From assembly GCA_964631955.1 (NCBI GenBank), contig CAZWBA010000004.1:1-64000 (forward strand): a stretch of DNA of 64,000 nucleotides, read 5' to 3'. Of the stretch, positions 53,534-61,748 are shown one piece after another. Each line of letters starts with the position of its first letter. The stretch's first letter is position 1. Source of the DNA: CAMLJR01 sp964631955. Its GTDB lineage: Bacteria > Pseudomonadota > Gammaproteobacteria > Pseudomonadales > CAMLJR01. The translations under genes were made by a program, and so were the position numbers. Under the pieces are notes generated by a model. The model ran no database searches. It was not told where the DNA came from and worked only from the letters and a program-made list of their open reading frames with translations.

Positions 53534-54085
53534 ATGCCCAGTATCTTCCGCCATTTATCGATCGCTTTTTGCCGATTCTCGCTGCGACTGCGCGCCATCC
53601 TGCCCTGTCTGCTGCTCGCGGCCGGTCTGCCCGCGACCGCCGGCTCGCCCGATGAGGCAGCCGTGCGCACCGCCATGATTTTCAATTTGCTGAAGTTCAC
53701 CAAGTGGCCCGACACGCTGCCCGCCGATGCCAGCTTGCGCCTTTGTGCGATCGATGCGTCGCCAGGTCTTACGACTGCGCTGCAATCGCTGGAGCAGCGC
53801 CGCGCGGGACAACATGTGCTGACGACAAAAACGGCGTCCGCCCACGATATGACCACCTGCGAAATCATCGTGACCGACGCTCCGCAGATTCCATTCGCAC
53901 TCAGTCAAATTCAGGAGCGCGCCGTGCTCACCATCGGCGAAGCCGGATTCATCGATCGCGGCGGCATGATCGGTATTACGGTGATCGACGACCGCCTGCG
54001 TTTTGAAATCAATCTCGAAGCGATGAAACGCAGCGGCATTTCGCTGCCATCACAAGTCCTGCAACTGGCAGTGAGGACGCGTTAA
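53534..54085 (+). CDS. YfiR-like (DUF4154) periplasmic protein
   Basis: The product is 183 residues from MPSIFRHLSIAFCRF; a signal peptide is at about 1-37 (RAILPCLLLAAGLPATAGS). The mature DUF4154/YfiR domain begins DEAAVRTAMIFNLLKFTKWP, with the hallmark KFxxWP, and has the family's middle (ALQSLEQRRAGQHVLTT; CEIIVTDAPQ) and end (VLTIGEAGFIDRGGMIGITVIDDRLRFEINLEAMKRSGISL in part). YfiR of Pseudomonas is a periplasmic repressor of the diguanylate cyclase YfiN. Its stop overlaps the TonB receptor ATG by one base. The reading upstream of 53534 overlaps the cyclase gene and is rejected. Confidence 0.92.
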   Translation: MPSIFRHLSIAFCRFSLRLRAILPCLLLAAGLPATAGSPDEAAVRTAMIFNLLKFTKWPDTLPADASLRLCAIDASPGLTTALQSLEQRRAGQHVLTTKTASAHDMTTCEIIVTDAPQIPFALSQIQERAVLTIGEAGFIDRGGMIGITVIDDRLRFEINLEAMKRSGISLPSQVLQLAVRTR

Positions 54086-56130
54086 TGTCGAAGTCTCCGC
54101 AATTTTTCACCGCAGTCGCACCGCTCGCACCTTCGCGATCCTTATCGGCAACGCTGCTTCTATCGACGACACTGCTCGCACTGCCCGCGTCTGCCGCCCC
54201 AGCGCACGAGGATGATTTAACCGCGCTCTCGCTCGAAGAGCTGATGGCGATCGAAGTGATTTCCACACCGCAGTTCGCGGGGCGCATTGCCGACCTTCCC
54301 GCCTCGGTTTCGATTCTCACCGCGCACGATATACGCGCTTACGGCTGGCGCACGCTCGCCGACGCACTGCGTTCGCTGCGCGGCTTCAACGTGACATACG
54401 ACCGCACCTATACCTACGCTGGCGTGCGCGGTCTTTCACCTGCGGGCGATCCCAAGCCGCGTCTGAATATTCTTGTCGACGGGATCAGCGCGTCTGAAAA
54501 TATTTACGACAGCGTTCTGCTCGGCGGGGAATTTCCGCTCGATGTCGATCTCATCGACCGCATCGAAGTCGTGCGCGGCCCAAGTGCCTCTGTCGTCGGC
54601 GGCGATGCCATGGGCGGCGTCATCAATATCATCACGCGCGGCGGTATCGCGCTGCGCGGTGAGGAAATTGCCGTGGGTGCGGGTTCGGGTGAAAGCTATG
54701 GCGGGCGCGCCAGCGTCGGTGGTATCAGCAGTGCCGGCATCGAATATCTGATTTCAGCGACGGCATCTAACGCTCACGGTGAGGCGCTCGAATTTTTCGA
54801 TCTTGCTCCGGTGACGAACGATGTCACCACACGCCATGACGATGAGCGCCGTCGTCAGTTTTTTGCTCGATTCAATTACGGCGGCTGGCATGCCGAGCTC
54901 ATTCACGGCCAGCGCAAAAAGACCGTGCCCACCGGCTCGTATGGCACATTGTTCGACGATCCCTCGCATCGCGAGGACGATTCCGAAACGCTCGCGCAAA
55001 TCGGACACACCGCCTGGCTGGATGCCACGACCACCGTGTTTACGCGCATTTACACCGGCGCCTATGCGTACGATGGCATTTTTCCGTACCTATATGACGA
55101 GATGGATTACGTGCACAACCGCGATCGCGCACGCGGCAAGTGGTGGGGCACCGAAATGCGCGTGCAATCGCATCGCCGCGCGGGTCATCAGCTCATGGCA
55201 GGCGCCGAGTTCATCGATAATTATCAGCAGGATCTGCGCAACGACGATATCGGCTACGGCTGTCACGGTTACAGCAGCGAACCCTGTCTCGACACGCGTC
55301 ACAGCACCACCAAATTCAGCGTGTATGCGCAGGATGAAATTTTACTCGCCGCAAAAACCCGGCTGACGCTGGGTGCGCGCCTCGATCACACCACGGAAGA
55401 CAATTTGCGCTGGAGTCCGCGCGTGGGGCTGGTGCAGCACACAGCGAACGCGGGTACGTTCAAGGTTTTATATGCCGGCGCCTATCGCGAGCCCAGCACT
55501 TTCGAGAAATATTATGCGCTGGCCTCGGTACAGAGCGGCAACACCGAACTGAACGATGAGTTCATTCGCTCGCTCGAAGGCATCTGGGAATACGCGATCG
55601 ATGCGCGCACGCAATTGACCGTTTCTGCGTATCACTATCGGGCGAACGATATCATCGCCGCCGATGTCGATGGTGTTAACCGGAACCTGTCGACCATCGA
55701 AGGCCGTGGCGCCGAATTCGAGCTTTATCGCACCTGGCCGGGTAAAGCTTCCATGCGGCTCAGCTACAGCCTTCAATATCCTGAATTGTCCGGCGAGCGG
55801 CCCGCGAACGCGCCGAAACATTTATTCAAACTCAACGTCGCGGCACCGATTTTTTCCACGGACTGGAGTATCGGTTTCGAAGCGCAGGCGACCAGTCGGC
55901 GCCGTACCGAAATCAATACCACGCTCGGCGGCTACGCCATCGCCAATCTGAATTTTATCTATGCACCGGCCGGCCAGCCGTGGGATGCAGCCTTCGGTAT
56001 TTACAATGTCTTCGACCGGAAATATGCAGATCCCGTGGGGCTCGATGCGTACATGGACCCGGGCGTCACGCGCGAAGGCATCACTCAGGATGATCGCAAC
56101 TGGCGCGTCAAATGCGTTTACCGCTTCTGA
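54085..56130 (+). CDS. TonB-dependent outer-membrane receptor coupled to YfiR-like gene
   Basis: The product is 681 residues with a signal peptide (about 1-40, LSATLLLSTTLLALPASAAP). The mature start DDLTALSLEELMAIEVIS is typical of a receptor subgroup often next to YfiR-like genes (my recollection). The plug domain (about 60-165) has LPASVSILTAHDIRAYG, PRLNILVDGI and IEVVRGPSASVVGGDAMGGVINIITR; the beta-barrel ends in the aromatic residue F681. No STN signalling domain is present. Ligand unknown. Translationally coupled to the YfiR-like gene. Confidence 0.92.
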   Translation: MSKSPQFFTAVAPLAPSRSLSATLLLSTTLLALPASAAPAHEDDLTALSLEELMAIEVISTPQFAGRIADLPASVSILTAHDIRAYGWRTLADALRSLRGFNVTYDRTYTYAGVRGLSPAGDPKPRLNILVDGISASENIYDSVLLGGEFPLDVDLIDRIEVVRGPSASVVGGDAMGGVINIITRGGIALRGEEIAVGAGSGESYGGRASVGGISSAGIEYLISATASNAHGEALEFFDLAPVTNDVTTRHDDERRRQFFARFNYGGWHAELIHGQRKKTVPTGSYGTLFDDPSHREDDSETLAQIGHTAWLDATTTVFTRIYTGAYAYDGIFPYLYDEMDYVHNRDRARGKWWGTEMRVQSHRRAGHQLMAGAEFIDNYQQDLRNDDIGYGCHGYSSEPCLDTRHSTTKFSVYAQDEILLAAKTRLTLGARLDHTTEDNLRWSPRVGLVQHTANAGTFKVLYAGAYREPSTFEKYYALASVQSGNTELNDEFIRSLEGIWEYAIDARTQLTVSAYHYRANDIIAADVDGVNRNLSTIEGRGAEFELYRTWPGKASMRLSYSLQYPELSGERPANAPKHLFKLNVAAPIFSTDWSIGFEAQATSRRRTEINTTLGGYAIANLNFIYAPAGQPWDAAFGIYNVFDRKYADPVGLDAYMDPGVTREGITQDDRNWRVKCVYRF

Positions 56131-56135
56131 AGCCC

Positions 56136-56984
56136 TTACTCCAGCCACCGCCACTCGCCTGCAGTCTCCACGACGCGCCCCTCGCGCTGCAGTTTGATGA
56201 GATGTGCCCATAACGAGTAGCGCGCGATGGGATGCAGTTGCGGCTTTACATCGTCGTAGGCCGGCGGTGTGATTTCATCGAGTGAACCACGCTGCAGTTT
56301 TCGCATCGCCGCAATCACTTTCATTTCGCGAAATAAACGGTGCCGAATCAGACGCTCCAGCTCGCGCTGCGGTTCGAAAATCAATTTACCGTGCGCAGGC
56401 GCAATCGCTTCGATGGAATAATCCGCCAGCATGCGCAACGAGGCGATGTATTCGCTCATATCGCCGCTCGGTGGAATGATGACCACCGTGGTGCCCTCCA
56501 TGATGTGATCGCCCGTGAACAGCAATCCTTCATCTTCGAGCAACAGGCACACATGATTGCCGACATGGCCGGGCGTCAACAGTGTGCGCAGGCGGAATTC
56601 ATGCGTGGCGAGAATATCGTCGTGCCGTAACGAACGCACGGGGCGGAAAGTGGTGTCCTGCTTGCCGTCGTCGGCGATGACATTGCCGAGCACTTCCGCA
56701 CCGGTTTCGGCATGAATGATTGCCGCTGCCGGTGAGTGATCGCGATGCGTGTGCGTCGCGATAATCCAGCGCAGACGATTGCCACACGCTTTCAGCAATG
56801 CCTCGATATGTCGTCTATCGAGCGGACCCGGATCGATCAGCGCAAGCTGCTCGCGCCCCACGATGTAACTGTTAGTTCCGGGCCCCGTCATCACGCCGCT
56901 GTTGCCCGCGGTGATACGGCGCACCAGCGGAGAAATTTCGACACACTGGTAATGCTCAATCTCAGTTTGCCGAAATTTGGTCAT
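56136..56984 (-). CDS. MBL-fold metallo-hydrolase (LACTB2-like)
   Basis: The product is 282 residues: the metallo-beta-lactamase metal motif is ATHTHRDHSPAA (HxHxDH), with the third His in LLTPGHVGNHVCL and later GDHIMEGTTV. The C-terminal part has a winged-helix-like extension found in LACTB2-type hydrolases. The substrate is not known. Convergent with the TonB receptor (5 bp gap). Confidence 0.88.
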   Translation of the reverse strand: MTKFRQTEIEHYQCVEISPLVRRITAGNSGVMTGPGTNSYIVGREQLALIDPGPLDRRHIEALLKACGNRLRWIIATHTHRDHSPAAAIIHAETGAEVLGNVIADDGKQDTTFRPVRSLRHDDILATHEFRLRTLLTPGHVGNHVCLLLEDEGLLFTGDHIMEGTTVVIIPPSGDMSEYIASLRMLADYSIEAIAPAHGKLIFEPQRELERLIRHRLFREMKVIAAMRKLQRGSLDEITPPAYDDVKPQLHPIARYSLWAHLIKLQREGRVVETAGEWRWLE

Positions 56985-57004
56985 TGCTAAACGCTCTTTT
57001 GATT

Positions 57005-57036
57005 AATTCCCCTCTCCCATTTGGGGAGAGGGAATT
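57005..57036. repeat. CCCTCTCCC palindrome, copy 2
   Basis: AATTCCCCTCTCCC-ATT-TGGGGAGAGGGAATT, nearly perfect, two bases downstream of the fabV stop codon and in the gap to the MBL gene. Same family as 4632-4662 and 60876-60903. Confidence 0.7.
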
Positions 57037-57038
57037 AT

Positions 57039-58229
57039 TTAAACCAAATTTTTGATCGGCACGACCGGATTCACATCGGCATCGTAATCGACACCTTCGA
57101 TTTCAAAGCCGAACAGGCGCAGAAACTCCTGCTTGTATCCCGCGAAATCGCTGATGTCGTTGAGATTTTCGTTGGTGACTTGCGGCCACAATTCAAGCAC
57201 CTTGTTTTGCACTTCGGGACGCATTTCCTTGCCGTCGGCGCGCAAACGGCTATCGCTGTCGAGGACGGGATTGGCGTTGTACAGGCTATCGCGAAACAGA
57301 CCGTCGACCTGCTCGATGCAGCCTTCGTGCGTGCCATCAGCCTTCATCACTTTAAACAACAGCGACAAATACAGCGGCATGATCGGAATTGCCGAACTCG
57401 CCTGCGTCACCACGGCCTTCAATACGGACACGCGTGCATCGCCACCTTTTGTCGCAAGTTTTTTGCGAATATCGATCACGCGCTTATCCAAATCTTTTTT
57501 CGCCGCGCCGATGGTGCCGTGCCAGTAAATATCCCATGTAACTTTTTCACCGACATAAGTGAATGCAGTGGTCTTCGCGCCCGCAGCCAATACGCCTGCC
57601 GCATCGAGCGCATCGATCCACATCTGCCAGTCTTCACCGCCCATCACCGCGACGGTGTTATCGATTTCTTCCTGCGACGCGGCAGTCAGAGTAATTTCCT
57701 TGAGCACCTGTTTATCGGTATCGATACCGCGCTGCACCACATCCTTGCCGATGGGCTTCAGCGTCGAATTGTGCACAGCGCCCGTCACCGGATGCGTGCG
57801 GCGCGGTGCGGCGAGACTGTAAACAACGAGATCGACCTGCCCCAGATCGGCTCTGATGGCTTCGATCGTTTTGCGTTTTATGTCATCGGAAAACGCGTCG
57901 CCGTTGATGCTTTTCGCATACAGACCTTCGGCTTCGGCGAATTGATGGAATGCCGCCGAGTTATACCAGCCAGCCGTGCCGGGTTTGTCTTCCGCGCCTT
58001 CGCGTTCAAAGAACACACCGAGCGTGGATGCGCCAGAACCGAAGGCCGCGGTGATACGCGAGGCGAGGCCATAACCCGTCGACGCACCGAGCACGAGCAC
58101 CCGCTTCGGGCCATTGGCAATCGGCCCGCGGTTTTTCACATAATCGATTTGCTGCTTCACGTTGACGGCACAGCCGACGGGATGGGTGGTAACGCACATG
58201 AAACCGCGCACGCGGGGTTTGATAATCAT
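57039..58229 (-). CDS. fabV: Trans-2-enoyl-CoA/ACP reductase FabV
   Basis: This NADH-dependent enoyl reductase (often triclosan-resistant) is the last step of the fatty acid elongation cycle. The product is 396 residues from MIIKPRVRGFMCVTTHPVGCA. The nucleotide-binding motif is RVLVLGASTGYGLASRITAAFG (GASTGYGLASR), typical of FabV; KPIGKDVVQRGIDTDKQVLKE and TFTYVGEKVTWDIYWHGTIG in part, with the active-site Tyr-x8-Lys, are present. The reading upstream of 58229 runs through a palindrome and is rejected. Confidence 0.96.
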   Translation of the reverse strand: MIIKPRVRGFMCVTTHPVGCAVNVKQQIDYVKNRGPIANGPKRVLVLGASTGYGLASRITAAFGSGASTLGVFFEREGAEDKPGTAGWYNSAAFHQFAEAEGLYAKSINGDAFSDDIKRKTIEAIRADLGQVDLVVYSLAAPRRTHPVTGAVHNSTLKPIGKDVVQRGIDTDKQVLKEITLTAASQEEIDNTVAVMGGEDWQMWIDALDAAGVLAAGAKTTAFTYVGEKVTWDIYWHGTIGAAKKDLDKRVIDIRKKLATKGGDARVSVLKAVVTQASSAIPIMPLYLSLLFKVMKADGTHEGCIEQVDGLFRDSLYNANPVLDSDSRLRADGKEMRPEVQNKVLELWPQVTNENLNDISDFAGYKQEFLRLFGFEIEGVDYDADVNPVVPIKNLV

Positions 58230-58326
58230 GGTGAGGCCTTCGATTTTTGGAAAGGCGGCATTATACCCGATTCGGTTTTTGGGCTGACGGACGCTGCGAA
58301 TGACGGATTGCGGCGATGAATTTATT

Positions 58327-58358
58327 TGCAGGGGCGGACACGCAGGTCCGCCCCTGCA
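58327..58358. repeat. Palindrome with 13-bp perfect arms (GGGGCGGAC type)
   Basis: TGCAGGGGCGGAC-ACGCAG-GTCCGCCCCTGCA, between fabV and the TonB receptor 58369-60477, 11 bp past the latter's stop codon. Related in its GGGGCG core to 48144-48233; probably a dispersed hairpin unit. Confidence 0.7.
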
Positions 58359-58368
58359 TTCCGTGCGA

Positions 58369-60477
58369 TCAAAACGTAAACCGCACGCCCGTTTCGATCG
58401 AACGGCCTGGCTCAGGCGCGACATCTTTCAACAGCGACACACTGTTGCGAATCGTTCGATCGGTGAGGTTGGTTGCGCGCAGGAACAGGAGCGCACCGAA
58501 ATCATCGCCAGCCTTGAGCTGATAGCTCAACCCCGCATCAATACGATTGTAACCATCGGTTTGCGTTTCGAATGCGCCGGAATGATTTTGCTTCGCCGCA
58601 TGCAATATGCCGGCATACGCGGAAAACGACCCGCGCTCGACATTCAAACGCGCACCGATCCGCAACGGTGGCAAACGCGGGATATCGTCATTATCGCCAT
58701 CGGCATTATTGCCGACGAATTCGCCGCGTATGCGGTCGCCATAGACATCGACGCTCCAGACTCCCGATCTGTTTTCGACGATCGGCAATTCCATTTCGAA
58801 TTCGATACCGGTGAAACGGGCATCGCGCTGCGCGTACGCCAGAATCGGCGTTCCATGTTGCTCGACCCCCGTATCGGTCAGCGCGATGAAATCGTGGAAA
58901 TCATTGCGGAATACCGTGACGTAGCCATGTGCACGCTCGCTCTGATAATGCAAAGTCACGTCGACGTTGCGCGCTGTTTCCTGTTTCAGATCGGCAGCGC
59001 CCACTTCGATCGCATGTGTCGCTTCGTGCTCGATCAGGTCGCCGAATTCACTCGTCGCATTCGAATACAACTCCTCGACAGTGGGCGCCCGCTGCGAACG
59101 CGATAAGGCGACACCCAGACGCCAGGTTTCACTCATCGTCCACGATGCCGATGCCGAACCGCTGAAACTGTTGAAATCCTTTTTCGAAGGAACATTTGCG
59201 TTCGCCGCTGCCCCCTCCGGACCAGGGTGGTTTTTCGGATCGAGACTGTCGCGACCGTAGCGCGCACCGAGCTGATAAATGACGGCGCCGCGCCGGTAAC
59301 TTTCGAGCGCAAATAATCCAGCGGATTCAGCGATCGATTCGGGAATAAAACTCTCCTCGCCTTCGGCAGCGAAATCGCTGCGCTTCAATTGCAGACCGAA
59401 TGCGCCGCTCCAGCCCGACAGCGGAGCGTGCGCGAGCTCGAAACGGGTTTCCCAGGTCTCATCGGTGAATATGGTGCCGATCTCGCCCGTGTTTTCGATT
59501 TCCCGATGCCGATAATCACTGTGGGTCAAACGCCAGCGCAATGCATCGATGGTGTCGCTGATATCGCGTTTTTCAGCGGCCACATCGTAGCGCTTTTGTT
59601 TCATATCGATATGAACGCCGTTGATCGCATCGCCTTCGGCCTCATCGTCGAGTGGAATGCCGTAATGATTTTGCATGTCGCTGACGCTGAATCCGAAATG
59701 CCCATCGTCGGCAATCCAGGACAGGCCGCCATTGAGCGTGTGATTGCGACCGTCGGTATTTGCGGTGAAACCATCGCTGCTGAATTGCGGGTCGATATAT
59801 TGGCGATTGAATGCGACCCCGGGAATATCGACGTTATTCCATTCGCGATAAACACCATCGAGGTGATAGGCGAGCTGACCCACACTGCCATCGAGTCTGG
59901 CCACGCTGGTATTGCCATCGTTGACGCTGTCATGGCGCTGTTCGATAGCACCATGAACCTTGCCGGATAATTTTTGCGGAATGCGATTATCGACAATATT
60001 GACGATGCCACCGATGGCGCCGCCGCCATAAAGCAATGTCGCGGGGCCGCGCAGTATTTCGATCGACTCGGCGAGCATGGGCTCGACGGTGACTGCGTGA
60101 TCGGCGCTCACCGCGGCGGCATCTGCGCTCGCGGTGCCGTTGAGCAATGTCATCACGCGCGGACCGTTCTGCCCGCGAATCACCGGCTGGCCGACACCGG
60201 GGCCAAACGATGCGCTGGTCAGGCCAGGGCTGCCATCGAGCGTCGCGCCGATCGTTCCCGCAGCACGGCGCCGCAGATTTTCATCGGTTATCACCGTGAC
60301 TGGAACCGAGCTCTGATCCTGCGGTTTGTTGAGCAGCGAAGTAACCGTGATGATATCGACATGCTCCGCGTGGGCCACCGCCGATAAATTGCCCGCAATG
60401 AGCACAAACCCTATGTTTCCGGGCGAAAATAATTTGAGTGGAAATAGCGGCGACCGCCGTGCAAAAAAACTTTTCAT
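58369..60477 (-). CDS. TonB-dependent receptor, ZnuD-like (probable zinc)
   Basis: The product is 702 residues: a signal peptide about 1-42 (ending AVAHAEH), TonB box region (VDIITVTSL), plug domain (SVPVTVITDENLRRRAAGTIGATLDGSPGLTSASFGPGVGQPVIRGQ in part; LYGGGAIGGIVNIVDNRIP), and a barrel ending GVRFTF (terminal F). The plug sequence resembles Neisseria ZnuD-type zinc receptors. The barrel does not show an obvious His-rich loop. A DUF2946 gene lies 73 bp upstream on the same strand, a combination seen with metal receptors. No convincing Zur box was found. Confidence 0.88.
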   Translation of the reverse strand: MKSFFARRSPLFPLKLFSPGNIGFVLIAGNLSAVAHAEHVDIITVTSLLNKPQDQSSVPVTVITDENLRRRAAGTIGATLDGSPGLTSASFGPGVGQPVIRGQNGPRVMTLLNGTASADAAAVSADHAVTVEPMLAESIEILRGPATLLYGGGAIGGIVNIVDNRIPQKLSGKVHGAIEQRHDSVNDGNTSVARLDGSVGQLAYHLDGVYREWNNVDIPGVAFNRQYIDPQFSSDGFTANTDGRNHTLNGGLSWIADDGHFGFSVSDMQNHYGIPLDDEAEGDAINGVHIDMKQKRYDVAAEKRDISDTIDALRWRLTHSDYRHREIENTGEIGTIFTDETWETRFELAHAPLSGWSGAFGLQLKRSDFAAEGEESFIPESIAESAGLFALESYRRGAVIYQLGARYGRDSLDPKNHPGPEGAAANANVPSKKDFNSFSGSASASWTMSETWRLGVALSRSQRAPTVEELYSNATSEFGDLIEHEATHAIEVGAADLKQETARNVDVTLHYQSERAHGYVTVFRNDFHDFIALTDTGVEQHGTPILAYAQRDARFTGIEFEMELPIVENRSGVWSVDVYGDRIRGEFVGNNADGDNDDIPRLPPLRIGARLNVERGSFSAYAGILHAAKQNHSGAFETQTDGYNRIDAGLSYQLKAGDDFGALLFLRATNLTDRTIRNSVSLLKDVAPEPGRSIETGVRFTF

Positions 60478-60550
60478 GAAAAACTCCTGAAATAACGTTC
60501 ACGCCGAACGAGCGGCGTACTAAAAATTACGATGGGAAGAACGTCAGGAG

Positions 60551-60853
60551 TTAAAGCGGAGGAGCACGACTGTTGTAGCTGCACACGCGGCGGAAAACAA
60601 AAATGCGCGCGACATGGGAAATGATAAAAATGGCGAAAACGATACTCGCGATAGTGAAAGTATCGGAAACGATGGCAGCGCCCGTCGCACTCGACAGCAC
60701 GCAGAGCGCGCAATCGCCATCGAGAGTGTTGGAAGCGGCATCGTGCCAGTGAGAGGTGGAAACGATTTGAGCAGCGAAAAATAAAGCCAGTGCGAGCAGC
60801 AGCCAATACGGGCGGCTCGCACGGGATTTATTGAATTCGCTGTGAGTTTGCAT
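60551..60853 (-). CDS. DUF2946-like small protein, possible metal binding
   Basis: The product is 100 residues with an N-terminal hydrophobic segment (about 15-32, PYWLLLALALFFAAQIV), a HWHDAASNTLDGDCALC stretch (His and Cys pairs) and a second hydrophobic segment (about 60-85). This layout fits DUF2946, a family found near TonB/copper or zinc receptors. The role is unknown; the His/Cys block suggests metal binding. Precedes the ZnuD-like receptor on the same strand. Confidence 0.7.
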   Translation of the reverse strand: MQTHSEFNKSRASRPYWLLLALALFFAAQIVSTSHWHDAASNTLDGDCALCVLSSATGAAIVSDTFTIASIVFAIFIISHVARIFVFRRVCSYNSRAPPL

Positions 60854-60875
60854 TGTTAAACTCGTGACTGATTTA

Positions 60876-60903
60876 TCCCCTCTCCCATCTGGAGCGAGGG
60901 GAG
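60876..60903. repeat. CCCTCTCCC palindrome, copy 3
   Basis: CCCCTCTCCC-ATCTG-GAGCGAGGGG, seven bases after the purC stop codon. Related to 4632-4662 and 57005-57036; probably also ends the purC transcript. Confidence 0.6.
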
Positions 60904-60910
60904 AAAAACA

Positions 60911-61645
60911 TCAATCGAAACTGACGCCCAAACGCTGGCCGATCAATTCGTACGATTCAACCACATTACCGAGATCCTGGCGGAAGCGGTCTTTATCGAG
61001 CTTTTCGCGGGTATTTTTATCCCACACGCGACAGCCATCGGGGGAGAACTCGTCGCCGAGCATTACCTCGCCATTGAACAGGCCAAATTCCAGCTTGAAA
61101 TCGACGAGCAACATATCGCCGTTCAAAAATAACGGTTTGAGCACATCGTTGATTTTGAACGTGAGTTCCTTCATGCGTTCGAGCTGTGCCTCGGTGGCCC
61201 AGCCGAACGAGCGCACGTGATATTCGTTGACGATGGGATCGCCGAGCGGATCGCTTTTCAAAAACAGCTCGAAGGTCGGCGGATCGAGTTCCAGCCCCTC
61301 CTGAAGGCCGTAACGACGGCAGATCGAACCCGCGGCAATATTGCGCACCACGCATTCAAGCGGCAGCATCTGCAGCTTTTTGACGAGCGCTTCATTATCC
61401 GACAGCACTTTTTCAAAGTGACAGGGAATTCCCGCTGCCTTGAGTTTTTCCATGATGAACGCGTTGAATTTATTGTTCACCATGCCCTTGCGTTCGAGCT
61501 GTGCCTTTTTCTTGCCGTCGAATGCGGATGTATCGTTGCGAAATACCATCACGTAGCGGTCGGCATCGTCGGTGGAAAATACCGATTTGGCCTTACCCGT
61601 ATACAGCTCTTCGCGTTTCACGAATTGGTCTTCACGTTTCTGCAT
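60911..61645 (-). CDS. purC: SAICAR synthetase
   Basis: The enzyme joins aspartate to CAIR in purine synthesis. The product is 244 residues from MQKREDQFVKREELYTG. ELYTGKAKSVFSTDDADRYVMVFRNDTSAFDG and GMVNNKFNAFIM, PLECVVRNIAAGSICRRYG, VDFKLEFGLFNGEVMLGDEFSPDGCRVWD (in parts) are family signatures. A TTG at 61654 would add three residues. In relatives purC sits beside bamC-dapA, as here. Confidence 0.97.
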   Translation of the reverse strand: MQKREDQFVKREELYTGKAKSVFSTDDADRYVMVFRNDTSAFDGKKKAQLERKGMVNNKFNAFIMEKLKAAGIPCHFEKVLSDNEALVKKLQMLPLECVVRNIAAGSICRRYGLQEGLELDPPTFELFLKSDPLGDPIVNEYHVRSFGWATEAQLERMKELTFKINDVLKPLFLNGDMLLVDFKLEFGLFNGEVMLGDEFSPDGCRVWDKNTREKLDKDRFRQDLGNVVESYELIGQRLGVSFD

Positions 61646-61748
61646 AATCGACAATCTCTAGTATTTGCTTCACTGCGCCACGCGCAGAATTAAATATGTT
61701 CCGACCGATATCGCTTCAGAAATTCTTTAATGCGAATTCAGATCGGCA

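Noticed and set aside
57021..58319. Open frame (432 codons) antisense to fabV
   Set aside because: Fully opposite fabV, no domain; shadow.
60854..60910. Zur box before the DUF2946/ZnuD-like genes
   Set aside because: No palindrome resembling the Zur consensus was found; only the CCCTCTCCC hairpin is there.
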